Shown: positions 1 to 8,676 of the stretch, one piece after another
How positions within the stretch are numbered: the stretch's first letter is position 1
Layout of the letters: every line of letters begins with the position of its first letter
NCBI GenBank assembly: GCA_002726865.1
Contig: PBSW01000078.1
Location: forward strand, 1 to 64,000
Reading direction: 5' to 3'
Length of the DNA: 64,000 bases
Origin: Candidatus Bathyarchaeota archaeon
GTDB taxonomy: Archaea > Thermoproteota > Bathyarchaeia > TCS64
Position numbers and translations under genes: made by a program
Notes under the pieces: generated by a model
What the model was told of the DNA's origin: nothing
Database searches by the model: none
What the model saw: the letters and a program-made list of their open reading frames with translations, nothing else

Positions 1-1048
1 GAAAAGGGAGCAGCAATAACACTCTTGTTTCAGCAACATAATTTAGGCTCAAATAAAAGGGTATAAAAAAGAGTGTTGAAATAATAATTATATGTTTGAG
101 CGGGTTTTCTGTCCTGTTTTTCAAAACGTAAAAAAGGACATATGTAAGTAAAAGAGTTAAAATGGACATCGATATAGGTATCCAAACCGTATAATTTAAT
201 GGAAAAATCAATGACCACGACCAATAAGTTAAACCGTACCCAAAAACATCTTTTACAGGTTCATTGGGAAATAAATTATTCATTATAATACGTATTAAGC
301 TAGGTTGCATCTGCGTATTGTTTAACATTAAATACAGCAACATTATTGATGCAATAAACAATAAATACTTAAAAACAGAATAATATTTTTCTTTAATAAT
401 AAGATACATCAACACAGGGAAAAAAAAAGCAATAGCATACATCTTAAAAAGAGAAGCAATAAACAACGTAAATAATGAACGAAACACATGGCTATTTAAA
501 ATATAATACAATGACAATACTGTAAAAAAAACAGATAGTGAATCACTCTGTCCCCAACCGGAAGTAATCCAAATAGAGAATGGATTTAAATAATAAAGAG
601 TGAAAACTTTTTTAGCAGTTGTTGGAGATGAGTGATCTCTCACCAGCCTATATAGTATAAGTGAGATTCCAACATCAGCTAATAATAACGGGAATTTAAT
701 TATAGTATTAAATAGAGGCCCAGGAATCCATTCAATACCATAATAAGGTCTAAACATTGGAGATATGTGTTCAATAGGAGTAGCAATCCATCCAGTAAAA
801 GTAGAAATAAATCTATAAAAATAAGACTGTAAAAGTATTAAGTATAACCATAAAGGTCTCATGAAATTAACACCATTAAAATTAATATCACTTAGAGTTT
901 TTGAGGCCCCATATACATACCATTCATTAACATCAAAAGGGTGAGCAGTAAACGGAATTAATAATAACCTAACTAAAGTTCCAACAACAATCACTAAACG
1001 AATGTCTAATCGGTACAATCCAATTTGTATCTTATTAAAAATGTTCAT
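1..1048 (-). CDS. Multi-pass membrane glycosyltransferase, GT-C / Gpi18-like (C-terminus beyond window)
   Basis: An uninterrupted reading frame begins with ATG at 1048 and runs off the left edge after 349 codons. The product is strongly hydrophobic with many membrane segments. A conserved-looking patch, NPFSIWITSGWGQSDSLSVF, sits near the middle; a W-G-Q-x-D-S pattern after an N-P is typical of GPI-mannosyltransferase-like (Gpi18/PIG-M type) GT-C enzymes, which use polyprenyl-phosphate sugars at the membrane. The neighbours (nucleotide-sugar enzyme, GT2 transferase on the same strand) fit a surface-glycan locus. The DNA is very AT-rich compared with the rest of the window, which suggests an acquired locus. 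The family call is from motif resemblance; the donor and acceptor are unknown. Confidence 0.7.
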   Translation of the reverse strand, partial: MNIFNKIQIGLYRLDIRLVIVVGTLVRLLLIPFTAHPFDVNEWYVYGASKTLSDINFNGVNFMRPLWLYLILLQSYFYRFISTFTGWIATPIEHISPMFRPYYGIEWIPGPLFNTIIKFPLLLADVGISLILYRLVRDHSSPTTAKKVFTLYYLNPFSIWITSGWGQSDSLSVFFTVLSLYYILNSHVFRSLFTLFIASLFKMYAIAFFFPVLMYLIIKEKYYSVFKYLLFIASIMLLYLMLNNTQMQPSLIRIIMNNLFPNEPVKDVFGYGLTYWSWSLIFPLNYTVWIPISMSILTLLLTYVLFYVLKNRTENPLKHIIIISTLFFIPFYLSLNYVAETRVLLLLPF

Positions 1049-1154
1049 TATGTATCGTTTCTTTTTAATAACTAATGATACAAACTTAAAACTTGTAAAA
1101 TGGGGCGGAAATAAACTCACTGCACGGTGCCTTTACAGATTGAAAATATAAAAT

Positions 1155-2171
1155 TCAACATTGATTATGCCATAATACTGTTTTTTCCAAGCCTTTTCTC
1201 AGGGAAATTTCAGCATTCCAGTTCAATATGTTTACGGCTTTTGATGTATCGGGACACCTTCGCTTCGGATCGTCAGGGGGGAGAGATTGATACGTAATTT
1301 CTGAGGTTGTACCTGACAATTGTTTGATTAGATTTGCAAGAGCCAATATGGTAGTCTCACCTTGTCCTCCGATATTAAACACCTGTCCGGAGATATCAGG
1401 TAAAAAAGCAGTCTTTATTAAACCTTTTATTAAATCCGACACATAAGTAAAAGTTCTTGTTTGATTCCCATCACCAAAAATGGTGATAGGTTTGTTCAAA
1501 AGAGCTTGTTCTATGAATCTTGACACAACCCGTCCATAAACATCTCCACCCCTCATCCGAGGCCCATATGTATTGAAAATTCGCATGATCCGAGTGTCCA
1601 ACTCATGTTGGTTATGATAGGCCATTGTAAAAGCTTCAGCAACTCGTTTTGACTCGTCATAACACGAACGTGCCCCAATAGGATTTACATTTCCATTGTA
1701 TGTCTCAGGAGTGGGTACATTCTTTGCAGGAGGATCTCCATAAACCTCGCTAGTCGAAGCTAGGACATATCTAGAATTACATTTCTTCGCTATTCCCAAA
1801 GTGACCCAGGTCCCTAAAGTATTCGCTTTTAGAATTTGAATGGGATATCGAGAAAATTCTAAAGGCGAAGCTCTACTTGCTAGATGTAGAATTAAATCAA
1901 TTTGTTTATCTGGAAAAAAAGGATTTGAAATATCATGGTTAATATACGAAAAATTCCGATCTCCGATTATACGTTCGAGGTTAGAGAGCCTTCCGCTGCT
2001 TAAATTATCTAGACAAAAAACGCGTGCACCAAGGCCTAATAAGGTCTCACAAGTCCAAGAACCAAGGAATCCGGCTCCCCCGGTTACGAGAACATTTTGT
2101 TTGTCAAAACTTATGCCTTCGTTTAACAAAGATGACACAATTAAGTTGACATCTTCCGAAATTAAATTCAA
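1155..2171 (-). CDS. UDP-glucuronate decarboxylase-like NAD-dependent sugar epimerase/dehydratase
   Basis: A 338-residue extended short-chain dehydrogenase. The NAD-binding glycine motif TGGAGFLG lies at residues 30-37 and the catalytic tyrosine/lysine pair is in SCYDESKR near residue 170. HLASRASP, the G-A-R-S-C-Y-D-E-x-K-R stretch, and RIFNTYGPRM are hallmarks of the UDP-xylose synthase subgroup, which oxidises and decarboxylates UDP-glucuronate to UDP-xylose. The length equals that of stand-alone bacterial enzymes. An extra helix of about 25 residues precedes the Rossmann fold. It lies between two glycosyltransferase genes on the same strand, so it probably supplies a pentose donor for surface glycans. 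A related UDP-glucose 4-epimerase or dTDP-glucose dehydratase is the alternative, but is less consistent with the motifs. Confidence 0.85.
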   Translation of the reverse strand: MNLISEDVNLIVSSLLNEGISFDKQNVLVTGGAGFLGSWTCETLLGLGARVFCLDNLSSGRLSNLERIIGDRNFSYINHDISNPFFPDKQIDLILHLASRASPLEFSRYPIQILKANTLGTWVTLGIAKKCNSRYVLASTSEVYGDPPAKNVPTPETYNGNVNPIGARSCYDESKRVAEAFTMAYHNQHELDTRIMRIFNTYGPRMRGGDVYGRVVSRFIEQALLNKPITIFGDGNQTRTFTYVSDLIKGLIKTAFLPDISGQVFNIGGQGETTILALANLIKQLSGTTSEITYQSLPPDDPKRRCPDTSKAVNILNWNAEISLRKGLEKTVLWHNQC

Positions 2172-2344
2172 TTAATATAACCTACCTTAAGATGGCCAAA
2201 ATACATTATACGACGTATATTTAAATAACTATTTCTCAACACATTTTACTCAGGCAAATCATGGAGAAAAGTTCTCTCATTAGGAAGAACAATTTAATAA
2301 TGCACGTTCACACTATGCACCAAAAAAAAACTAGTAAAAAAAAT

Positions 2345-3259
2345 CTATTTAGCATTAGAGCTAAACCCTACTCGTTTAATAGCGTAAAGCGTCATAGAAG
2401 ACAGGATCAAAACAAATCCTAGAAAAACGGAGAATATAGTTATCAATGCTATTGGAACGTTAAACAATCTCGTATTATTAAAATACCAAAGAAAATAAAT
2501 TCCATTAACAACCCCTATTGAAAACAACACAACACCGGGAAGAGCTAAAAATAATAAAGGCCTCTCCTCAACAATTAGAGTGAGAATTGTATCAATAATT
2601 TCAAATCCATGAAAAGCGGGATTCTTTTTCGAAGTATTAGCTAGGCCATTGTATTGCACATTTACTGGAACTTCGATAATTTTTAGTTTATTTTGATAAG
2701 CCAATACTAATTGCTCGGTCTCTACACCATATCCGCCAACTTTAGAAGTTAACATGACACCCATAGCTTTTGCAGAAAAAGATCGAAACCCACTTTGAGT
2801 GTCAATAATACCAACCTCATTGGCTTTCCCACTCAAGAAATTGATAATTCTTAGACCCAATTTCCTATAAAACGGAGCATTCATTTTCGCTCCTTTAATA
2901 AACCTTGACCCCACCACGATATCCGCTTCTTCTTGTATAATCGGACGAAGTAACAGTGGAATATCGGCGGGATTATGCTGACCATCACCATCCAGCATCA
3001 CAACCACATCAGGCTCAAGACATTTAGCATAAAGAAATGCCGTCTTCAAAGCTGCGCCCTTGCCAAGATTTCGTTCATGCCTCAAAACCACCGCACCAAG
3101 ACCCTCAGCAATTGCAGACGTCAGATCTTTCGACCCATCATCACAGACAATGACTCTATCTACGTATTGTGATGCCTGAACAACAACAGAACCTATACTC
3201 TTTTCCTCGTCATAAGCCGGAATACAGGCAACAACGAAAGGCTTAGGATTACCCGACAT
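2345..3259 (-). CDS. Family 2 glycosyltransferase (polyprenyl-phosphate hexose synthase type)
   Basis: A 304-residue protein with an N-terminal GT-A domain: DDGS at 40-43 and the metal-binding DGDGQ at 90-94, followed by GSRF and a GVETEQ segment typical of dolichol-phosphate mannose/glucose synthases. The last 80 residues hold two hydrophobic helices that would anchor it to the membrane. Such enzymes load a sugar from a nucleotide donor onto a polyprenyl phosphate, giving the substrate for GT-C transferases like the one encoded at 1-1048. The start at 3259 places the beta-strand with IPAYDEEKSIG near the N-terminus, as usual. Sugar specificity cannot be read from the sequence. Confidence 0.88.
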   Translation of the reverse strand: MSGNPKPFVVACIPAYDEEKSIGSVVVQASQYVDRVIVCDDGSKDLTSAIAEGLGAVVLRHERNLGKGAALKTAFLYAKCLEPDVVVMLDGDGQHNPADIPLLLRPIIQEEADIVVGSRFIKGAKMNAPFYRKLGLRIINFLSGKANEVGIIDTQSGFRSFSAKAMGVMLTSKVGGYGVETEQLVLAYQNKLKIIEVPVNVQYNGLANTSKKNPAFHGFEIIDTILTLIVEERPLLFLALPGVVLFSIGVVNGIYFLWYFNNTRLFNVPIALITIFSVFLGFVLILSSMTLYAIKRVGFSSNAK

Positions 3260-3331
3260 GTTTCCAGATAAATATAATCTTCAGATTCATGATCACCCAA
3301 GGGAAAAAGTAAGAATGCCCAATATCAAAAC

Positions 3332-3697
3332 TTACCACGTAAACTCAAAACCAGCTTTACTGTTCAGGCCCATAATCGTCAAATAACGCACGAACCCAAC
3401 ATCCCGTCCCCATAACCCCGCCGAATCATTACCCCATAACTGAGCCATACCAATAATCTTCTTGATTCTTCTAAACCCAAACGTCTCCATCCGCTTGACA
3501 AACTCACCCTTAAAATCGTCCCTGAGCTTCGCAATGATATTCACTAACACAACACCCAGAACCGCACTGTCAACCCTCTCGACGACACGAGCTGCCAAAC
3601 TGAGGATCCCACGCTCTATCCTATCCAATGATCTATGCCAGACTCCCTTGCGCAAAGCCTTCCGCTTCACCGAGATTAGAAAATCTCTAGTAAACAT
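3332..3697 (-). CDS. Small conserved archaeal protein of unknown function
   Basis: 121 residues, basic N-terminus (KRKALRKGVWHRSLDRIERG) followed by an amphipathic/hydrophobic helix around residues 30-60 and an aromatic, tryptophan-rich C-terminal half ending GFEFTW. The pattern R-K-G-V-W-x-x-x-L-D-R-x-E-R-G-I-L resembles a small uncharacterised protein I recall from several archaeal genomes, which is why I treat it as real, but I cannot name its function. The coding strand is rich in G and T like the next gene, unlike the AT-rich glycan genes to its left. An antisense frame exists over the same bases but lacks protein-like features. Confidence 0.55.
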   Translation of the reverse strand: MFTRDFLISVKRKALRKGVWHRSLDRIERGILSLAARVVERVDSAVLGVVLVNIIAKLRDDFKGEFVKRMETFGFRRIKKIIGMAQLWGNDSAGLWGRDVGFVRYLTIMGLNSKAGFEFTW

Positions 3698-3876
3698 AGC
3701 ATCACACCAAGAATATTGTAAGTTGAATACATTACCAGCAATATATAAACTTATGAAGAGTTAGATTCCGGAATACTAGGATAAAGTATAAAAACAGTAT
3801 AGTAAATTATATCTCAAAATATTTATTAAGGAAAAATAAAATCTCAATCAAATAACTAAATCACACCATACAAACT

Positions 3877-5658
3877 TCAAACAAGATTAGCTAAAGACCG
3901 GAATAAATAAACCACAATACCCAAAACAATAAACGAAATCAATCCTCCCCGAAAATCATCAACACGCTCCTCCCTCAAAAACAAGCAAAAACCAAAAGCC
4001 GCATACAATCCAAAAGGGACATTAAACAACAACCGACTCTTAATCACCTCATCTCCAATAAAAAAAGGCAACGAAGATACAGCTGGCAAAACCAATAAAA
4101 ATCGATCAGAAAACCCTCTACCCTCTATCCGATAAACTCCTACGATAGACAAACCCAGCAACACTACGCACGAGATCACCCCACCATATAAAAGCCTAAA
4201 ACTGAAGATACTGTCAACCCAGAAATTAGACAAACCTGAGACTCCTCCAATTGCAGTCGACACAACAGACAATCCACTCTGTCCAGGGACAACCATAATC
4301 TTGAGAACCTCAGAAAATCCCAGAGAAACAAGATATACTATAACCATCCATGAACCAGAGAAAAACCTCTCCCAACCAACATCAAACAAAACAAATCCAG
4401 CAGCCAAAACCGCAGCCGCAAAATACTGATCGAAAGACCAGGGATGAGTGAACACAAGTAACCCCCCCACGAGACAAGAAAAAAATAGACTCAAACGACA
4501 GCCACACCTTAGAGCCCTGAACAGAAACCCCAGAGAAAAGAGAACCAATGATAATCCAAGCATATTGGTCAAGAAATACGAGTACATGCCAACCGGGACC
4601 TGAATCCCGAACAACGTGAAAAACGCCGCCCACAACGCAATCCCATCATCACGGAAAACCTCCAACGCCACAAAAAAAACAGATAACACCACCAGAGGAT
4701 TCAGGAGGACAGGCAGAAACTTAACCGCAACAGAAACATCACTCCCGATGACCCTCTGAAACCCAGAGATAAGGAGAAAGATTATGGGCCGGGAACCACC
4801 CATCACGCTCAACGCCTGACTCAGATTCCCCTCAACCAGACCGGCCGCCGCCACATAATGACGAAAATCCACACCAACAGCCCTTCCCCCAGGATTAATC
4901 GACGGCAAATAAGGATAAAACGCCACAAAAACACTCAACAAAACCAAGACTACAAGAAAGAGGCCAGATCGGCCGCTGACACGCACAACCTTATTCTCCA
5001 TAACAATATCAGATGACGATTCAAAACCCCTCACCCAGCCAACCAAAGGCCTCAAGAACCACATACAATGAAAAACCAGAACCAACAACGGCGCAACATA
5101 CCCAGAAATATAGAAAAGCCCCATCTCAAGACCCGCAACCCCCTCAACAGGACTAACCCACCCCAAAGGAACAAACACCACCCAATGAAGCAATGCCAAC
5201 CCCTCGACCAAACTCAATGACCAGAAAATCCCAACAAGAAAACTGCTAAAGCAACGAGTATCCCATAACCCCCAAATTACTGCTAGCAACGAGACGACCC
5301 CAACACAGACCTCCAATCCCCACATAGGAACCAGCACCAGCCCCACAACTGGAAACAAAAACAAACCTTTCAACTGCCTCTGAACTGCCCACAAAACCCA
5401 AAACAACAAAAGTATCCCAAGAGGCACTACGAGGCTTATCCCCAGATCAAACTGGACAAGATTCGTTGCCCGGTGGATCATCGGATAATACCCCACCCTA
5501 AAAACATCCAACAGCTGAAGAAAACCCAGAAACGCCTGTAGCGAGAGAACGAAGGGGAAACCCTGCTCCCACAAGATCCCAAAGCGGATCTCCAGACCCC
5601 TCAAGCCGACACCACAGACAAAAAGAATAGACACATTAAATAAATCGGACTCCAACAC
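3877..5658 (-). CDS. Large polytopic membrane protein, possibly GT-C-type glycosyltransferase
   Basis: 593 residues with roughly a dozen or more hydrophobic segments and very little soluble sequence. A hydrophilic loop at about residue 255-275 (NPGGRAVGVDFRHYVAA) and a short THPWSFDQY element near residue 408 resemble the extracytoplasmic loops of GT-C transferases and O-antigen-type membrane proteins in archaea. Its position beside the glycan locus supports a role in surface glycosylation, but I do not recognise a defined family. Leu, Val, Gly and Phe dominate, and the coding strand is strikingly G/T-rich. The start at 5658 is the first in-frame start and gives a conventional N-terminal membrane segment. 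Confidence 0.6.
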   Translation of the reverse strand: MLESDLFNVSILFVCGVGLRGLEIRFGILWEQGFPFVLSLQAFLGFLQLLDVFRVGYYPMIHRATNLVQFDLGISLVVPLGILLLFWVLWAVQRQLKGLFLFPVVGLVLVPMWGLEVCVGVVSLLAVIWGLWDTRCFSSFLVGIFWSLSLVEGLALLHWVVFVPLGWVSPVEGVAGLEMGLFYISGYVAPLLVLVFHCMWFLRPLVGWVRGFESSSDIVMENKVVRVSGRSGLFLVVLVLLSVFVAFYPYLPSINPGGRAVGVDFRHYVAAAGLVEGNLSQALSVMGGSRPIIFLLISGFQRVIGSDVSVAVKFLPVLLNPLVVLSVFFVALEVFRDDGIALWAAFFTLFGIQVPVGMYSYFLTNMLGLSLVLFSLGFLFRALRCGCRLSLFFSCLVGGLLVFTHPWSFDQYFAAAVLAAGFVLFDVGWERFFSGSWMVIVYLVSLGFSEVLKIMVVPGQSGLSVVSTAIGGVSGLSNFWVDSIFSFRLLYGGVISCVVLLGLSIVGVYRIEGRGFSDRFLLVLPAVSSLPFFIGDEVIKSRLLFNVPFGLYAAFGFCLFLREERVDDFRGGLISFIVLGIVVYLFRSLANLV

Positions 5659-6093
5659 GCACGCTTGAGGTTGGTGTTATTTTAGATGTTTCATTAGATA
5701 TCGTTTGTTGCCCTCAATTAAGACTCCATCAACGAGGTCATATTTTTAATATCCTAATGCTAGCTCAAACACACATTGACCAAGTCTTCGAAACTAATGT
5801 TTTTCTGATCCTTGCAGAGATTAGACGACAAAAGGGAGATGCGTTGTATCCCATCTAAGTTTATTGAAAGGCCGCGTTCGGAGTTTCCTATCCTCATCGA
5901 TGAGCTAGATTATGACAATTCATTGAGGAATATGGAGTAACATGGTTTAACGTGTGTGTGGGAATGATTTTAACCCCCTACACATCTCAGTTATTATTTT
6001 GTAATCTTTCATCGAAAACTTGGATTAATATCCGCGCGCAAAATTTCATTCATTCTAAACTATTAAGTTGAAATTGCCATTAATGTTAAGTAA
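5659..6093. other. 435-bp stretch without a convincing gene
   Basis: No long reading frame. A 42-codon frame on the plus strand with a TTG start (5812-5940) contains IPSKFIERPRSEFPILIDEL and could be a gene remnant. The adjoining HEAT-repeat debris suggests that this whole segment is decaying. No RNA gene was seen. Confidence 0.4.
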
Positions 6094-6330
6094 TGAGCGA
6101 AAAATCAACTAACTTAGCTCCGAAAATCGGTATTTTAGATTGGAAGAAGCGTATGCGCTCATCATCGAGGCTTTGAATAACAGAGATAAGGACATTCGAG
6201 CATCTGCGGTTAAGGCCCTTGGGAAGATTGGTGATGAGAGGGGCATCTCTTCTTAAAGCCATGAAAGATAAACTTACGCGCGCTTCACGGCTACTATCCG
6301 TAGAGTCCATTCAGTTTTCGCATGTTTCAG
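6094..6330 (+). pseudogene. HEAT-repeat protein remnant with two frameshifts
   Basis: The middle frame (about 6113-6254) reads as a textbook HEAT/PBS-lyase-like repeat, with DKDIRASAVKALGKIGDERG, and ends at a TAA. Shifting frame at about 6246 continues the repeat with LLKAMKDK, where the next helix is expected. Upstream, an ATG at 6094 opens a third frame (MSEKSTNLAPKIG) that runs into the repeat only after another shift. The three pieces together make about one and a half repeats, so this looks like the broken remains of a repeat protein rather than a working gene. Confidence 0.5.
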
Positions 6331-6450
6331 ATATTTCGCTAGTAATAATGCTTCCTCGTTGATCAATGTCTTGATTCTCTGCTTCTTACCCTGCCGGATT
6401 AAAGGAATATCCACCTTTGATTTGAAGAATTCATCCAGCCTTTTCATCAT
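6274..6450 (-). CDS. Possible 58-residue protein or gene fragment, unknown
   Basis: ATG at 6450 (a double ATG) to TAA at 6274. The frame is open upstream to 6549 without an earlier standard start, and the extension (including YYLNRILLPRKGKGK) also looks protein-like. The product is basic and helical, with KSKVDIPLIRQGKKQRIKTL. I do not recognise it. It overlaps the tail of the HEAT remnant on the other strand and directly follows the YdjM-like gene. It may be the tail of a larger, truncated gene. Confidence 0.3.
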   Translation of the reverse strand: MMKRLDEFFKSKVDIPLIRQGKKQRIKTLINEEALLLAKYLKHAKTEWTLRIVAVKRA

Positions 6451-6469
6451 GCGCCCGGTCTCAACATCG

Positions 6470-7048
6470 TTAAGATACTCCTGTTTGCCCTTCCCCTTCC
6501 TGGGTAGGAGGATGCGATTTAAATAATATTTCTTTTCTCCATTTTTGATTCATTCGATATATAACAGAGAACCCTTCAATTGTTGCATGATTATATACAT
6601 AATCTGTAATCATATGGCCAAAATACCCAACGGCGGCGCCTAGTATTGCCGGATGGTGAGGAGAAAAGATCATAAGTGCAATCAATAATTCCCATGAATG
6701 GAGTGGGATGAAGATACATTCATATGAATTTAACGTTTCTATCAGTTCAGATCTGCTCCTAGTACCTTTTCCTGTTAATATCCAGAAATCAATTAGATGT
6801 AGCTGGATTATGGAGGTCAACACTTTCAAGACACCTATCAGACCTTCAGAGCGATTGGCTGATCGAAAAAGCCATCCATAACGACCGTATCGAACACCAG
6901 ACAACTCTTTATGCGCAGAAAAAAGATGATCTATATCAATGAAAATTCCAAAGATAAAACAAGATATCATCATTGATGCATCTTTTACACAGATGAACAG
7001 AATTATTGATATGACGAAGGAAAGTATGATGTGGCGTCCTAATTGCAT
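6470..7048 (-). CDS. YdjM/DUF457-like membrane-bound hydrolase family protein
   Basis: 192 residues with four or five hydrophobic segments. FIDIDHL at about residue 37, PLHSWELL around residue 117 and GHMITDYV near residue 144 supply the D-x-D-H and H-x-x-x-D histidine/aspartate pattern seen in the YdjM/DUF457 family of inner-membrane proteins annotated as metal-dependent hydrolases. The biochemical activity of this family is poorly known. The C-terminal 15 residues are polar and probably a random extension, because the neighbouring frame appears frayed. It has no operon partner and may be a solitary gene. Confidence 0.6.
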   Translation of the reverse strand: MQLGRHIILSFVISIILFICVKDASMMISCFIFGIFIDIDHLFSAHKELSGVRYGRYGWLFRSANRSEGLIGVLKVLTSIIQLHLIDFWILTGKGTRSRSELIETLNSYECIFIPLHSWELLIALMIFSPHHPAILGAAVGYFGHMITDYVYNHATIEGFSVIYRMNQKWRKEILFKSHPPTQEGEGQTGVS

Positions 7049-7194
7049 TATATTTCCTCATAACTAGTGAGTCGATAAAAATGTAGCTTAGTATTAAAGG
7101 TATCTCTGTCTAAAGTAATTATGGTTAATACTATGCGGATTCCGGGGTTCACTAGAGGATTATTTCAGCCAGGTGTTCATGTGTCAAAGTCCCT

Positions 7195-7539
7195 TTAAGG
7201 CCCGGTTTCACTGCAGAGTGATTTGAATCTCGTGTATGGTTCTCTCCAGACTTTTGGTTCTCTCGGCAGGTAGCTTATTGTGTCCAGCGTTTGGCTCAGA
7301 ACTTTGCGTGCATGTGCAACGTCATCGAGTTTATCTAGTGCGATTAGCTGCACAATTGCATTTCCAAGAGTAGTTGCCTCGACGGGACCTGCGACAACGG
7401 ATCGTCCAGTGGAGTCTGCTGTCATCTGGCAGAGCATGGGATTCTGACTGCCTCCACCGATTACGTGTATACTTTCCACACTTTTCCCCGTAAGGGAAGC
7501 CTGGAGGTCCAGTGTCTCCCGATATTTCAGAGCCAGGCT
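7195..7539 (-). pseudogene. rhaB: C-terminal part of the rhamnulokinase-type kinase, downstream of an in-frame TAG
   Basis: The frame continues without shift from the kinase piece at 7540-8676 after a single TAG. It begins SLALKYRETLD and goes on to the FGGY-family nucleotide-binding signature HVIGGGSQNPMLCQ and then ATTLGNAIVQ, both normal for the second domain of rhamnulokinase. In relatives the helix corresponding to IY-TAG-SLALKYR carries Glu or a similar residue at the interrupted site, so a single change such as GAG to TAG explains it. A separate start (ATG at 7479) exists but would give a piece with no known independent role. The sequence elsewhere is undecayed, so the lesion is recent, an assembly error, or is read through. 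Confidence 0.7.
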
Positions 7540-8676
7540 CTAGTAGATGGTTCTCATGAACTGCCCTACTGTAGATGGTGGATTCTGGGCGGTCTTTTCA
7601 CAGTACTCTCTGATACGAGTAGGCATGTCTCCAGGTAGCAGGAAGCTTTGGTCATCAGGATCTATCAATGATCTAAAGCTCTCGGCCGATCTGGCCTCTT
7701 TCATCAACCGCTCGTGACTGATCGACAAGCCTGACTGATTCCAGGTTTTAAGGCATTCCTGCTCAAGCCAGAGTCCCATAACGTTCTTTAGAAATCTAAA
7801 GTTCCCCTCAACGCTCCCCTCGTTTGTCATATTGGCTTTATAGGTGGCATCATTGATCAAGGGCTTATCGATTTCGACTCCTATCAAGCCCCAGGTTTCA
7901 CTGCTCAAAAATGCATAATCTCTCGTAACGGTCGGCACTGCGACTACGGCGCTTGCTGTGTCATGGCTGGCAGGGGTAACTACTGGGATTCCCTTATACT
8001 CCCCTAAATGAGACCCCGGCTCGTGGATCTTTGGGAAAATATCGGTGGGTATTCCGACTTTTGAAAGAATGTCTCTATCCCAGTCCCTATCCAGAGCACT
8101 GATAAATTGGGTCGTCGTCGCATGGGTGTATTCGCAGACCCGCTCGCCGCACAGCCAATAATTAATGAGATCCGGGAGCCCCAGATACAAAGAAGCCTGA
8201 TTTAGTTGCTGGCCACCAGATTTTGCTAGGCTGGCTAACGGATATAGGGTGTTCATAGACATGAATTGGATGCCAGTTCTCTCAAATACCTCCCGTTTGG
8301 GCACACGTTCGAATACCCAACCCATTATTTCTTTAGTTCGGGGATCGCGATAGTGCACTGGGTCCGATAGCAGCCCACCCATACTATCAATGAGGGCAAA
8401 ATCAAGTCCCCACGAATCTACACCAACGGACTTGGCGCCTTTCTGTGACTTTCTGATGCCAGACTCGATCCCGTTCCAAATAAATTGAATATCCCCAAAG
8501 ATCGTTCCGTTTATGTTGATTGGGACATTGGGAAAACGATGGACCTCCTCCACCTGAAAGCTTTCACCGTTGAACCCTACTCTTGAAACACGCCCTGAGG
8601 AAGCGCCAAGATCGATGGCTATAACATCTTGGTCCATACCAGTTTCACTTTTTCTTGAGTGTTTTGCTACAGTCAC
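7540..8676 (-). CDS. rhaB: Rhamnulokinase-type FGGY carbohydrate kinase, N-terminal 378 residues
   Basis: This family transfers phosphate from ATP to L-rhamnulose or L-fuculose. The N-terminal phosphate motif IDLGASSGRV is at about residues 21-30, GVDSWGLDFALID follows near residue 85, and HYRDPRT and PASHDTASAVVAVP match the rhamnulokinase subgroup. The reading frame stops at TAG (7540-7542) just before the last 115 codons, which remain open in the same frame. The ATG at 8676 overlaps the aldolase stop by four bases, supporting translational coupling, although a second Met 14 codons in (MDQDVIAIDLG) would also fit. Kinase, aldolase and AOR form a three-gene operon. Rhamnulose and fuculose cannot be told apart here. 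Confidence 0.85.
   Translation of the reverse strand: MTVAKHSRKSETGMDQDVIAIDLGASSGRVSRVGFNGESFQVEEVHRFPNVPININGTIFGDIQFIWNGIESGIRKSQKGAKSVGVDSWGLDFALIDSMGGLLSDPVHYRDPRTKEIMGWVFERVPKREVFERTGIQFMSMNTLYPLASLAKSGGQQLNQASLYLGLPDLINYWLCGERVCEYTHATTTQFISALDRDWDRDILSKVGIPTDIFPKIHEPGSHLGEYKGIPVVTPASHDTASAVVAVPTVTRDYAFLSSETWGLIGVEIDKPLINDATYKANMTNEGSVEGNFRFLKNVMGLWLEQECLKTWNQSGLSISHERLMKEARSAESFRSLIDPDDQSFLLPGDMPTRIREYCEKTAQNPPSTVGQFMRTIY

Noticed and set aside
7540..7542. General reassignment of TAG to pyrrolysine
   Set aside because: TAG ends several intact genes here (for example the E1-like, HdrA, EtfA and DUF35 genes), so it works as a normal stop; local read-through remains possible but not general recoding.
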